Assembly (NCBI GenBank): GCA_027080725.1
Contig: JALWRC010000015.1
Coordinates: 28,463 to 92,462, forward strand
DNA length: 64,000 nt
From: Saprospiraceae bacterium
Lineage (GTDB): Bacteria; Bacteroidota; Bacteroidia; Chitinophagales; Saprospiraceae
Reading direction: 5' to 3'
This document shows, in pieces, positions 19,327-27,562 of the stretch (within the stretch, counting starts at the first letter, position 1; the number at the start of each line of letters is the position of its first letter). The notes under the pieces were generated by a model. It was not told where the DNA came from. It did not search any database and saw only the letters and a program-made list of their open reading frames with translations. The position numbers and the translations under genes were made by a program.

Positions 19327-20379
19327 ATGATTGACGTCACAACACTGAGCTTATTTTGTGAGACCCCGGGAGCCCCGGGACATGAATTCCGCATTAGAAA
19401 AACGGTAATGGAGTGGGTACGACCCTACGTGGATGAAGCCTACATAGATAATATGGGCAACCTTATTACCTTAAAAAAAGGAAAGGATTCGACAAAAAGA
19501 ATCGTTTTAGCCGGGCATTTGGACGAGATTGGTTTTATCGTCAATCATATCGACGACAACGGATTTATTCGGTTTTACCCATTGGGGGGATTTGACCCGA
19601 AGACACTAACTGCCCAACGGGTGATTATTCATGGGAAAGAGGATATTATCGGCGTGATGGGCTCTAAGCCCATCCATATGATGACTAAGGAAGAGATGAA
19701 CAAACCCCTTCAGATTAAAGATTTCTTTATCGATACCGGACTACCCAAAGAAAAGGTAGAAAAGATTGTTAGAGTGGGCGATCCCATCACCCGCGAGCGT
19801 ATCCTGATTGAAATGGGGGATTGTGTCAACTCTAAGAGTCTGGACAACAGAGTCGCAGTATACATTATTGCAGAGATGATGAGAGAACTCAAGGCTGTAG
19901 AGGTCCCCTATGATGTCTATGGTGTATTTACGGTACAAGAAGAGGTAGGCATAAGAGGTGCCATGACAGTCGCCCACAGCTTAGACCCGGATTTTGCTCT
20001 CGCGATAGATGGCACTGTCGCCTTTGACCTACCCGGTGCCCAACCTCATGAATATTGCACCAAACTCGGTAATGGCGCTGCGATCAAGATAATGGATAGC
20101 GCAACGATTTGTGACCAAAGGATGGTGCATTATCTTCGCAACCAAGCAGACAAAAACAATATCACCTGGCAGTCCGAAATCCTACCGGCAGGAGGAACAG
20201 ATACGGCTGCCCTTCAGAGATATGGCAAAAATGGTGCAATTGCCGGTGCGATATCGGTACCCATGAGGCATTTGCATCAGGTTATAGAGATGTCCCACAA
20301 AGGCGATATCCGAAATGCCATCGAATTGGCCAAAGCAGCTGTTAAAAACCTCGACCAATTCAATTGGGATCATATCTAG
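19327..20379 (+). CDS. M42 family metallo-aminopeptidase
   Basis: A 350-residue cytoplasmic dinuclear-metal peptidase of the M42 (TET/FrvX-like) family. Metal ligands and catalytic residues appear in the usual order: LAGHLDEIGF (about 60-69), DCVNSKSLDNRV (Asp bridging metal), VFTVQEEVGIRGA (catalytic Glu pair), AIDGTVAFD and VPMRHLHQVIEM. It is likely a self-compartmentalising aminopeptidase acting on peptides. It ends the E2-to-M42 gene run. Confidence 0.94.
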   Translation: MIDVTTLSLFCETPGAPGHEFRIRKTVMEWVRPYVDEAYIDNMGNLITLKKGKDSTKRIVLAGHLDEIGFIVNHIDDNGFIRFYPLGGFDPKTLTAQRVIIHGKEDIIGVMGSKPIHMMTKEEMNKPLQIKDFFIDTGLPKEKVEKIVRVGDPITRERILIEMGDCVNSKSLDNRVAVYIIAEMMRELKAVEVPYDVYGVFTVQEEVGIRGAMTVAHSLDPDFALAIDGTVAFDLPGAQPHEYCTKLGNGAAIKIMDSATICDQRMVHYLRNQADKNNITWQSEILPAGGTDTAALQRYGKNGAIAGAISVPMRHLHQVIEMSHKGDIRNAIELAKAAVKNLDQFNWDHI

Positions 20380-20386
20380 TACTCTT

Positions 20387-20396
20387 GTGCTCCAGG
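20387..20396 (+). repeat. GTGCTCCAGG intergenic word, copy 1
   Basis: Starts 8 bp after the stop codon of the M42 gene. Identical 10-mers occur at 37837-37846 and, inverted, at 62743-62752, all outside genes. Confidence 0.45.
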
Positions 20397-20501
20397 TTAT
20401 AGTTTTAACCATATTATTATGTGGCAATAATATTTTCTGATTTTACTGTAGCATTTTGTCAAGTTAGGATGTAAGAGAAGTATAACCTTTGTGAGTTTAC
20501 A

Positions 20502-20546
20502 CTGAAATATTTAGCTCTACCGTACTGAGAAGGTTTGATATTTCAG
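20502..20546 (+). promoter_or_regulatory. Inverted repeat in the leader of the Cys-repeat protein gene
   Basis: CTGAAATAT (20502-20510) is exactly complementary to ATATTTCAG (20538-20546) with 27 bp between. It lies 38 bp before the start codon, downstream of a promoter-like TTTG / TATAACCTTTG pair near 20457-20490. It could be a leader hairpin or a protein-binding site. Confidence 0.35.
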
Positions 20547-20583
20547 AGCAAACTTCATTTTCTTTCACCCAAAATTTTACAAT

Positions 20584-22977
20584 ATGCTTTATCGAAAAAT
20601 TCTATTACTATTCTTTATTAGCCTAAGCTTTTTTACTACTCATACTAAAGCACAGGTTGAGGATTCTTGTTTCTTAGAGCAATTCCTTGTTATTCCCCAT
20701 TGTATTGACAGCCTCAACGGAGTAAAAACTCAATTCTTTGAGATTATTTATCAAGCTTCAGATTATTTAGACTCACTGGAGCTTGTTTTTGAGCGTCCCG
20801 GTGGCCGGGAAGTTGTTTCCTTTGCCAATTCCGGAAGACCGTTTTGGTTTAACCCAAAGAAGAATGAGTGCGACCCCAAAGATTCCATCTACAGCTTTAT
20901 CCTTCGCGATAAGAATAACCCTATGTGCAACTTGTTTTATGATTGGAAGGTCATTTGCTGTGAAGAGGCGGAGTGCCCGATAGACAAATCTCAGGGTTCT
21001 TTAACGACAGAAGTAGAATGCACCCGATTGGAAGGAGTCTATAATTTATTCGTTGATTTCAAGCATGATAAAACCCTTCCAAATAAGTATTTCTCATTAA
21101 CGGTTAGAAGCAGTGGACCTAATAACGTGTATCTTCAGAAATACTATAAATATAGTGATTTACCCTTAAAAATAGAAGGTCTTTATGCCAATTGCCAAGG
21201 CGAATACGACGTGACTGTTTCAGATCCATTGATTGGCCAAAGAGAGTGTGCCTTGACCGAATTATTCTTTCCAGCCAAATGTTGCAGCGACTCTTCCTAC
21301 TGTGATTGGTCTAACCTCGAAGTCGAAAAACTGCCTTGTTATCCTACTGAGAAAAAGTATAGCGTCCGAATCAATTTCAAACACAAAGGAGTTGACAAAA
21401 TTGGATCTTTCTTTGTAACCACTAAAAGCTATCGTGCCGGTCCTTTTAAATACAGTCAATTGCCGCTAACTGTAAGTGGACTAACAGCCGATTGTAAGAC
21501 TAAGGAGTTTATTCAAGTGTCAGACTCTCGATACCCTCGAAATTGTCAATTAACAGAGAAATTAGGTATAGAATGCTGTGGGGACTCAACAGATTGTAAA
21601 TTGTGGGATTTAGAAGTCATTAAGAGCCCATGTGATTCAGGTGGTTTTTTCAGTGCCACGATCAATTTCAGGCACATAAACACCGGTACTTTTTTTAAAA
21701 TCGTTGGAAATGGGCGCGATTATGGGACTTTTCATTACTCTAATCTACCGGTACACCTTCGCCTCAAAGGGGATTGTCAAACCCCATACGAATTTGTTAT
21801 ACTCGACCGTGGGGAAGACGAATGTACAGTGGCGGAGGATCTCGGTGTAGTTTGCTGTGGTGGCCATGAAGATTGCAACATTCGCGATATGTACGTCCGT
21901 AAATCGGAGTGTGACGATGATGGCTTCTTTTTTGCTTATATCGGATTCCAACACTCCAATACGAGCAAGCGGTTTCATATCCTTGGAAATGGAAAAAATT
22001 ATGGAACATTCGAATACTCTCAACTTCCCGTTAAACTGCGGTTGAAGGGGGATTGTCAAACGCCCTATGAGTTTATCGTACAGGATGAAGTCAATATGAA
22101 TTGTGGAGCGAATACCGGGTTGGGAAAAGTGTGTTGTGAAGACGACCACAATTCGGAAGACTGCAGTATTTGTGATCTTTCAGTGGACACCTTCCCGTGC
22201 CATAGTGATGGAACCTTTGCTATTTTGATTAGAGCAAACCATATGGGAGGAAATGGAGCCTTTTTTGTTCAACTAAACGGTCAGCTCCACGGGCCATTCA
22301 AATACAGCCAATTGCCGGTAAAAATCGAGGGGCTCCACGGTGATTGCCACACAAAGTATAAAGTAGTGATGTATGATAGAAGGCAAGAACATTGCGGCGC
22401 TGTTTACAACTTCGGTCCGATTTGTTGCAAAGGAGACCCCTGTCCTTTGAATCGGGATAGTATTTTCGGACGAGCGATAGAGTGCAATCCGGATCATAAA
22501 ACCGTCCGCATTTTCATTAAGACCCCACTGCCGAATACTGCTTTTGATGTTTTTGACAGAGACAGTTTCGTTGGCTTCTTCCACTCGGACAAATACGGCG
22601 AAATATCTATCGGTCATTATCCAATCAGTGGAAAAGACTATGAATATGCGAGGATTTGCCTCAATGACATCCAACCTCCGTGTTGCAAAGAAATCGAGTT
22701 TAAGGCCATAAAATGTATGAATGCCGTGATAGACGTAAACCAACTGGTAGATAATATTCATTACAGCTGGGTAGATGAATCCGTGGTGATTAAACAATCC
22801 GAAACCTCCGATTTAAGGATACAAATTCTCAATCTGGACGGGAAAATATTACTTAACAAAGAGACAAAAGAGCAAATTGTAAAACTTAATATCCGGTCTG
22901 CTCCCCCAGGATTGTATCTCGTGAAAGTCACCAACGGGCTAAAGAATGCAACTTACCGTTTCATTAAATCCAGATAG
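20584..22977 (+). CDS. Secreted protein of seven Cys-Cys repeats with T9SS sorting domain
   Basis: I do not recognise the repeat family. The 797-residue protein has a signal peptide (about 1-23, ending TKAQ) and seven tandem units, each ending in a Cys-Cys pair: about 25-126, 131-234, 240-332, 338-425, 431-518, 527-615 and 620-701. Typical unit features are an early Cys, an aromatic-rich strand, KYSQLPLxxxGL, a D-C or G-D-C motif, and the terminal CC with a following short Cys linker. Units 3 and 4 are almost identical over 29 residues (GDCQTPYEF shared), which points to recent duplication. Residues about 718-797 form a type A sorting domain (LRIQILNLDGKILL, PPGLYLVKV), so it should be exported by the type IX system and anchored at the surface. 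A strong terminator follows. Confidence 0.85.
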   Translation: MLYRKILLLFFISLSFFTTHTKAQVEDSCFLEQFLVIPHCIDSLNGVKTQFFEIIYQASDYLDSLELVFERPGGREVVSFANSGRPFWFNPKKNECDPKDSIYSFILRDKNNPMCNLFYDWKVICCEEAECPIDKSQGSLTTEVECTRLEGVYNLFVDFKHDKTLPNKYFSLTVRSSGPNNVYLQKYYKYSDLPLKIEGLYANCQGEYDVTVSDPLIGQRECALTELFFPAKCCSDSSYCDWSNLEVEKLPCYPTEKKYSVRINFKHKGVDKIGSFFVTTKSYRAGPFKYSQLPLTVSGLTADCKTKEFIQVSDSRYPRNCQLTEKLGIECCGDSTDCKLWDLEVIKSPCDSGGFFSATINFRHINTGTFFKIVGNGRDYGTFHYSNLPVHLRLKGDCQTPYEFVILDRGEDECTVAEDLGVVCCGGHEDCNIRDMYVRKSECDDDGFFFAYIGFQHSNTSKRFHILGNGKNYGTFEYSQLPVKLRLKGDCQTPYEFIVQDEVNMNCGANTGLGKVCCEDDHNSEDCSICDLSVDTFPCHSDGTFAILIRANHMGGNGAFFVQLNGQLHGPFKYSQLPVKIEGLHGDCHTKYKVVMYDRRQEHCGAVYNFGPICCKGDPCPLNRDSIFGRAIECNPDHKTVRIFIKTPLPNTAFDVFDRDSFVGFFHSDKYGEISIGHYPISGKDYEYARICLNDIQPPCCKEIEFKAIKCMNAVIDVNQLVDNIHYSWVDESVVIKQSETSDLRIQILNLDGKILLNKETKEQIVKLNIRSAPPGLYLVKVTNGLKNATYRFIKSR

Positions 22978-23006
22978 ACTAATACCTTCTTAGTCACTTT
23001 TCTAAC

Positions 23007-23045
23007 GCCCGTTTGCATTTCGATTGCAAACGGGCATTTTTAATT
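23007..23045 (+). terminator. Intrinsic terminator after the Cys-repeat gene
   Basis: A perfect 11-bp stem, GCCCGTTTGCA with TGCAAACGGGC, a 7-nt loop, then ATTTTTAATT. It lies 29 bp after the stop. Confidence 0.85.
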
Positions 23046-23268
23046 GTTTCCATGATTTAGGTGCTCTAAAAGGAGCTATGGCGTTAACTTAGCCAACGGT
23101 TAAAACCGTGGGATGGATGTTACAGATCAATTTTTGTAATGATTCTAACCATTTTCTTGTTTCAACTTCCGGAGTGACTTCAAGAATCGGAGAAATAGAG
23201 CCGGATATAGGTTTTTTTGGTATTGGAACTATCCCCCCATTCATTGCCCCAACCCTCATCTTATCCCT

Positions 23269-24768
23269 TTAGAAATGATACCGGTATCCCAGTCTCAATA
23301 CATGCAAATTGTATTGTTGTCGAATCGGGTTGTAGGTAGTGTTGCCGATATTATTAAGTAAAAATTGTTCGGAGAGAGAGAATAACATTTCGTGATGTTG
23401 ATCCCATTGGTATCCCATACAAAAGGTGCTAGTCACCCAAAGGTTGCCCTTGGTTTTATAAAGTGGACGCAAGTCACTTCGCGTATCAAAGGCCGTCACT
23501 TTACCATTAGGTGTAGTCTGATAACCCCGGCTACGTTGCCAGATGTCGTATTTTGTACCGGCATTAAAGGAAAAGTTCCATTGATTTGAAGACCAACGAT
23601 AGCCGGCTTGTAGCGAAAGGCCGACCATTTCATGCGAATTAAAAGTGTGATAGGACGAATCATACAACACCTTTCTGTCCTCATACGAAATACTCTTGGT
23701 ATTGTCTTTCAAGTATTTGACAATAGTGTCTCGAAGGATTTCATCGGTATAACCGGTGTAGGTATAATTCAGCTCTTCATTAATAGCGGTAAAATCCAAT
23801 CCCAGGGCAAATTTCCAGTGTTTGCCCGGCAAAATGTCTATAGCCAAACGCCCCTGCAAGGACTCAAGTGTATTCTCCGTAGCATCTCTCAAAGTTTTAT
23901 AATCGTCATTGGGTGTTGACGACGTGAGCTGACGTTGAATAAACCCGTACCCTGCTTGTGCTGACAATGCATAACCCAGATGTGCATGTGGGGTGAGCCC
24001 GGGTTGGTGCTTTTGATCCGCATCGTCATCCTCTGCATAAATCATCTGCATGAGGATAAAGGAGAGAATCGTATGTTTCCATTCATTGCCTAACTCAAGA
24101 TATGAAGATAAAGAGGGCAATCCCGGAATAATAGGCCCCATACGGTTCATGCTCATTGAAGATGTCTGTTTTTGATTGGAGGAATTATTGTCTTTGCTTT
24201 GAACATTAGGTGTTTGTTGAGCTTTTTCTTGTGCCCAAGTGAATGGATAGAGAGAAGTATATGATTTGTTAGGCTTTAAAGTCTGTTTTGTCTGAGTACT
24301 ATTGCTTTGTCGGGCGTTAAGATTTTTGTTTGTAATCGTCCCGGTTTTGACATTTGAATGGAGAGAGGTAACAGGGGTTTCGGCCATTTTGCCTTGAGAG
24401 CGGTTGTTTTGTTTTGAAATGGTGGAGGAAGATGAATTGGGAGAGATATTGGTGGTCTTTTTTCCCTTTGAATCCACAAGAGAGGAAATTTGATGGAGGG
24501 TAGCATTATCCTTAGATGAAACATTGGACGCTATGAAGGATGTAGTGGGGTGGTGGGTAGAAGGACCGTTGGAAGAATACGTAAAATAGCCACCGACCGA
24601 CAAGAAGATGACGGCCAATGCACCAGTCCACCATAACCACCAGGTCCTTTTCTTTTTCTTGCCATAAAGTTTTTGTTCGACGCCGGCCCAAATATCCGGA
24701 CCATCAACAGGCATCTCATAGCTGAGCATGGCCTCTTTTATTCTATTTTCAAAAATGTCTCTTTTCAT
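23269..24768 (-). CDS. Membrane-anchored protein with putative anti-sigma N-terminus and beta-barrel C-terminus
   Basis: A 499-residue protein directly downstream of an ECF sigma factor gene (11 bp). The N-terminal ~40 residues (FENRIKEAMLSYEMPVDGPD, then IWAGVEQKL) resemble the cytoplasmic start of Bacteroidota anti-sigma-like proteins. One membrane helix follows at about 43-64. A Ser/Thr/Asn/Gln-rich linker runs from about 65 to 200. The C-terminal ~290 residues are alternating aromatic beta strands (LGYALSAQAGYGF, WKFALGLDFTAI, LQAGYRWSSNQWNFSFNAG) ending in LGYRYHF, the terminal-Phe pattern of outer-membrane barrels. The architecture suggests one polypeptide spanning both membranes. Function is inferred, not shown. 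Confidence 0.75.
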   Translation of the reverse strand: MKRDIFENRIKEAMLSYEMPVDGPDIWAGVEQKLYGKKKKRTWWLWWTGALAVIFLSVGGYFTYSSNGPSTHHPTTSFIASNVSSKDNATLHQISSLVDSKGKKTTNISPNSSSSTISKQNNRSQGKMAETPVTSLHSNVKTGTITNKNLNARQSNSTQTKQTLKPNKSYTSLYPFTWAQEKAQQTPNVQSKDNNSSNQKQTSSMSMNRMGPIIPGLPSLSSYLELGNEWKHTILSFILMQMIYAEDDDADQKHQPGLTPHAHLGYALSAQAGYGFIQRQLTSSTPNDDYKTLRDATENTLESLQGRLAIDILPGKHWKFALGLDFTAINEELNYTYTGYTDEILRDTIVKYLKDNTKSISYEDRKVLYDSSYHTFNSHEMVGLSLQAGYRWSSNQWNFSFNAGTKYDIWQRSRGYQTTPNGKVTAFDTRSDLRPLYKTKGNLWVTSTFCMGYQWDQHHEMLFSLSEQFLLNNIGNTTYNPIRQQYNLHVLRLGYRYHF

Positions 24769-24779
24769 AATCTCAAGTT

Positions 24780-25337
24780 TTAACCGGGTAAGTAGGATGT
24801 TTGTAGTTTGTTACTTTTTTTTATCATTTCTTTCAGTTTTTCTTTAGCTCGATGATAAGCAGAGCGAACCGTACCCTCTTTGATCTCCAGCTGTTGAGCG
24901 ATTTCCTTATGACTATACCCATCGATGGCATACAAGCAAAAAACTTGTTTATAAGGGTACCCCAACATCATGACCAATTGGAAGATGTCAGAGTGTTCTA
25001 AATCACCAAAGGCTTCAGGAGCCTTAGGAGTTGTAATCTCGTTGTAGTCATCTGTCAACAGTTCTTTTTTGCGTCCCATTCTTCTGAGGACTTGCAGTGA
25101 CTGATTGACCGCTATTTTTCGCATCCAAGCTTTAAAATTATCCGTATCGGGGTCTATCTTATGGATATTCTTAAAAATAGAAACAAAGACATCTTGCAAG
25201 ACATCTTTGACTTCTTCTCCATCTCTTAGGTAGCTTCGACAAACGGGATATAAAAAAGGGGCAAAGCGCAGTACTAAATCTTCCTGCGCTTTGCGATCCT
25301 CCTTCTGACATAATCTTATGAGCGAAGCTACATTCAT
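24780..25337 (-). CDS. ECF RNA polymerase sigma factor
   Basis: A 185-residue sigma-70 family ECF factor. Region 2 is visible as KDVLQDVFVSIFKNIHKI and WMRKIAVNQSLQVLRR (about 45-95). Region 4 has the helix-turn-helix YSHKEIAQQLEIKEGTVRSA (about 143-162). An open frame extends upstream to 25379, but that start would overlap the preceding gene by 32 bp and adds no recognisable residues, so I chose the ATG at 25337. It lies between the lipoprotein gene and its likely anti-sigma partner. Confidence 0.92.
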   Translation of the reverse strand: MNVASLIRLCQKEDRKAQEDLVLRFAPFLYPVCRSYLRDGEEVKDVLQDVFVSIFKNIHKIDPDTDNFKAWMRKIAVNQSLQVLRRMGRKKELLTDDYNEITTPKAPEAFGDLEHSDIFQLVMMLGYPYKQVFCLYAIDGYSHKEIAQQLEIKEGTVRSAYHRAKEKLKEMIKKSNKLQTSYLPG

Positions 25338-25347
25338 TGTTGAGAGA

Positions 25348-27132
25348 TTATGGCAGCGGAAGTTTAAAAAAAACATCAACTCGGGTATCTCTTAAGGGCC
25401 GGTTATTGTAGTCATAGACTCTTATCAGCCCTTGGCTTATTACTCCTGTGACAGAGTGCGTCTCTTTTTGTATAATCCTAAGTACAGCACTATCCTTAAC
25501 AGCCCTTCCTGTCTCATTTTTCTTTTCAAATTCTACTGTATAATTGTATTTCACTGTGTCAACCGGATAGTCACCTATCCCTTTCAATTCGAGCACTTGC
25601 ACCGTAAGGATAATGCTGCTATCAAGGGATAATGCACTCCAATCCAAATTATCATTGCCTGTCCCCCAAGAAGTATACACACCATCCAAGACGTGCCACT
25701 CTCCGTCAACTCTTACTGCCATGAAGCTATCTCTCCTGGCATCGCAAACCGGAAGGGGCCCGAGGGAAACATCTGTATAGGGAAGGAGGTAATTAATGCC
25801 GGATACTTCTTTTCCTGAAGGATCATATCCGACAATTTCAACATACTTCTCATTAGTACACAGATAACCTCCAATGCTGAAGATTCCCTGCTCATCCGTG
25901 ATAGCAGTAATCGGAAATCGTGAATTATTCAATCTTACTGTACCATCAGCTATCGGGCTCCAATCGCAATCGTACAAAGTGCCTACAATAGAAAACGGAG
26001 TATTTCCGGGTTTATTCACTAAATAAAGATCTCCCATTTCGGCCTTTCGGCCAGCCTGAAAAGGGCCGATAGCTTTTTCCTCCACAATCTGGTCACAGTC
26101 GTTATAAACCTTTAATACAAACGCGTGTTCTGCCTGCAAATAACTCGTAAATTCACCTTTTTCGTTGGTAAGGTCTTCTGCTAAAACCCCATCATAAGCC
26201 ACCCTATCTCTATCGACTATCGTTACTTTTAAGTAATCTGCCGGAGTTCCTGAAGCATTGAGTAATCGCATAGAAAATTGTACCGGGCTTTTTTTATCTT
26301 GAACAGACCAATATCCGGTCTTAGTGATAGGCGCTTCATAGGAATCTCCGGAAGAAGAAAGGGTCGCTTCTCCCTTTTCTACCCATTTAGCCAGAGATAC
26401 ATCAAAATACCATAGCGGAATAGTTGCGGGGGCTGAAGAGGCCAAGGCTTTGGGCAGGGGTATCCGTGCTTTAACACTGGCGTTTGAGGCAAAGTCTAAG
26501 ACCTCGCCATTTTGCCTCTCCAGCTCCACCGCAATCATTCCGTAAGGAAATAGTGATTTTAAAACATACTCCTTGTCCTCTCCGAGAAATATCCCCGGAA
26601 ATGAGGTATTTGTATTGCTTAGTTCCGGATTAATCCAACGAATGAATACGGACACTTCTTCTTCCACGGGATTTTGCCCGGAATCGACGATAGCTTTAGA
26701 AGGAATCTCCAACTGCACCCCATCTGCCAATACACGCCCACCGTTGCTTGCCAAAACGCTCCCTTGGTTATGAGCTTTCTTTCCAATCGTCTCTATCAAT
26801 ATGGCAGAAGTAACGTTCAGATCCGGGCGAACCACCCGCATGCTATTAAAATATCCCCTTGATTTTACCTGTACTGTGGCTCCTTCCTTATCGATCAATA
26901 CATCTTTGATTAAAAAGTATCCCTTATCATCTGTAATGGTCTTCCGGTCGCCTACAAAGACTTCGACCTTTTTCCTTCCCAATCCATCTTCATCTGTAAC
27001 TACGCCAAATATTGATGCGTTGACCAAAACTTTGGTATGTGCCGGACGTTGCTTCTTAGGTGTGGGCTTTATATTATCCTTGCGACATTGGACAAATAAA
27101 ACTAAGCTCAATATGATCACAAACCACTTCAT
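25348..27132 (-). CDS. Lipoprotein with carboxypeptidase-regulatory-like (Ig-like) domains
   Basis: A 594-residue surface or periplasmic lipoprotein: signal MKWFVIILSLVLFVQC with lipobox Cys16. A carboxypeptidase-regulatory-like domain follows (about 40-110, SIFGVVTDEDGLGRKKVEVF), then a domain with FIRWINPELSNTNTSFPGIF, and a second regulatory-like beta-sandwich (SIVGTLYDCDWSPIADGTVR, about 375-440). No catalytic residues are evident. It is the first gene of an operon with the ECF sigma gene (10 bp gap) and the barrel protein gene, so it may be the sensed or regulated envelope component. Exact role unknown. Confidence 0.8.
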   Translation of the reverse strand: MKWFVIILSLVLFVQCRKDNIKPTPKKQRPAHTKVLVNASIFGVVTDEDGLGRKKVEVFVGDRKTITDDKGYFLIKDVLIDKEGATVQVKSRGYFNSMRVVRPDLNVTSAILIETIGKKAHNQGSVLASNGGRVLADGVQLEIPSKAIVDSGQNPVEEEVSVFIRWINPELSNTNTSFPGIFLGEDKEYVLKSLFPYGMIAVELERQNGEVLDFASNASVKARIPLPKALASSAPATIPLWYFDVSLAKWVEKGEATLSSSGDSYEAPITKTGYWSVQDKKSPVQFSMRLLNASGTPADYLKVTIVDRDRVAYDGVLAEDLTNEKGEFTSYLQAEHAFVLKVYNDCDQIVEEKAIGPFQAGRKAEMGDLYLVNKPGNTPFSIVGTLYDCDWSPIADGTVRLNNSRFPITAITDEQGIFSIGGYLCTNEKYVEIVGYDPSGKEVSGINYLLPYTDVSLGPLPVCDARRDSFMAVRVDGEWHVLDGVYTSWGTGNDNLDWSALSLDSSIILTVQVLELKGIGDYPVDTVKYNYTVEFEKKNETGRAVKDSAVLRIIQKETHSVTGVISQGLIRVYDYNNRPLRDTRVDVFFKLPLP

Positions 27133-27170
27133 CTGTTGGATATTTATCTTCTTTAAACGTCAGATGGAAC

Positions 27171-27192
27171 CTTTGATGATTAAAACAATCAT
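27171..27192. repeat. 22-bp repeat shared with 43284-43305
   Basis: One mismatch in 22 bp to the copy at 43284. Similarity continues more weakly for about 20 bp on the low-coordinate side. Read on the minus strand the copy starts a mini-ORF MIVLIIKGSI (27160-27192) preceded by AGGAG; its first 18 bases, ATGATTGTTTTAATCATC, contain a hairpin. Confidence 0.5.
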
Positions 27193-27205
27193 GTCGGTCT
27201 CCTAT

Positions 27206-27250
27206 TTAAAAATTCTTTTCAGCAGGTAGGCGGTCAAACATTTCATACAT
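27206..27250 (-). other. Leader micro-ORF with strong ribosome binding site
   Basis: A 14-codon frame (MYEMFDRLPAEKNF) preceded by GGAGGTAAG, an unusually good Shine-Dalgarno for a Bacteroidota gene. It lies 73 bp upstream of the lipoprotein start on the same strand. It may be a translated leader or chance. Confidence 0.3.
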
Positions 27251-27273
27251 CTTACCTCCGTTTGATCTTATAA

Positions 27274-27298
27274 TGCAACGTAATTGGAAAACGTTGCA
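27274..27298. promoter_or_regulatory. Perfect 8-bp inverted repeat, possible operator
   Basis: TGCAACGT and ACGTTGCA with a 9-bp spacer, about 140 bp upstream of the lipoprotein/sigma operon. The geometry (25 bp overall) suits a dimeric regulator. Confidence 0.4.
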
Positions 27299-27506
27299 AG
27301 GTAGTAGATTTTTTTTAAATTTTTAATCTGCTCCTGATGCTTAATATATAAAAGATGAAGTAAGCAGTGCTTAAATATGAATGGGCAGAATACACATCAT
27401 TCCGTTCTGTAATACACAATGTTTTGACTTGTTGAATGATAGGTCAACTTCTTAGTAACACCAAGTACTAAATAACTGAAAATGATTCTATAACAGATGT
27501 TTTTAG

Positions 27507-27514
27507 TAGCTTTG
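27507..27514 (+). promoter_or_regulatory. -7 promoter element of the FG-GAP lipoprotein gene (TAGCTTTG)
   Basis: Perfect TAnnTTTG, 48 bp before the ATG at 27563; -33 element weak. Confidence 0.5.
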
Positions 27515-27562
27515 TGGCCTTATATTATAACCTTATCACCTACTTGCATAATAGTATAACGG

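Larger units (their letters stand above)
27133..27562. other. Divergent intergenic region with leader micro-ORFs, operator-like repeat and promoter
   Basis: Contains, from left to right, a short ORF (27160-27192), a second short ORF (27206-27250), the inverted repeat 27274-27298, a TGTAATACAC word near 27409, and the -7 element of the FG-GAP lipoprotein gene (27507-27514). No RNA gene was recognised. Confidence 0.5.
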
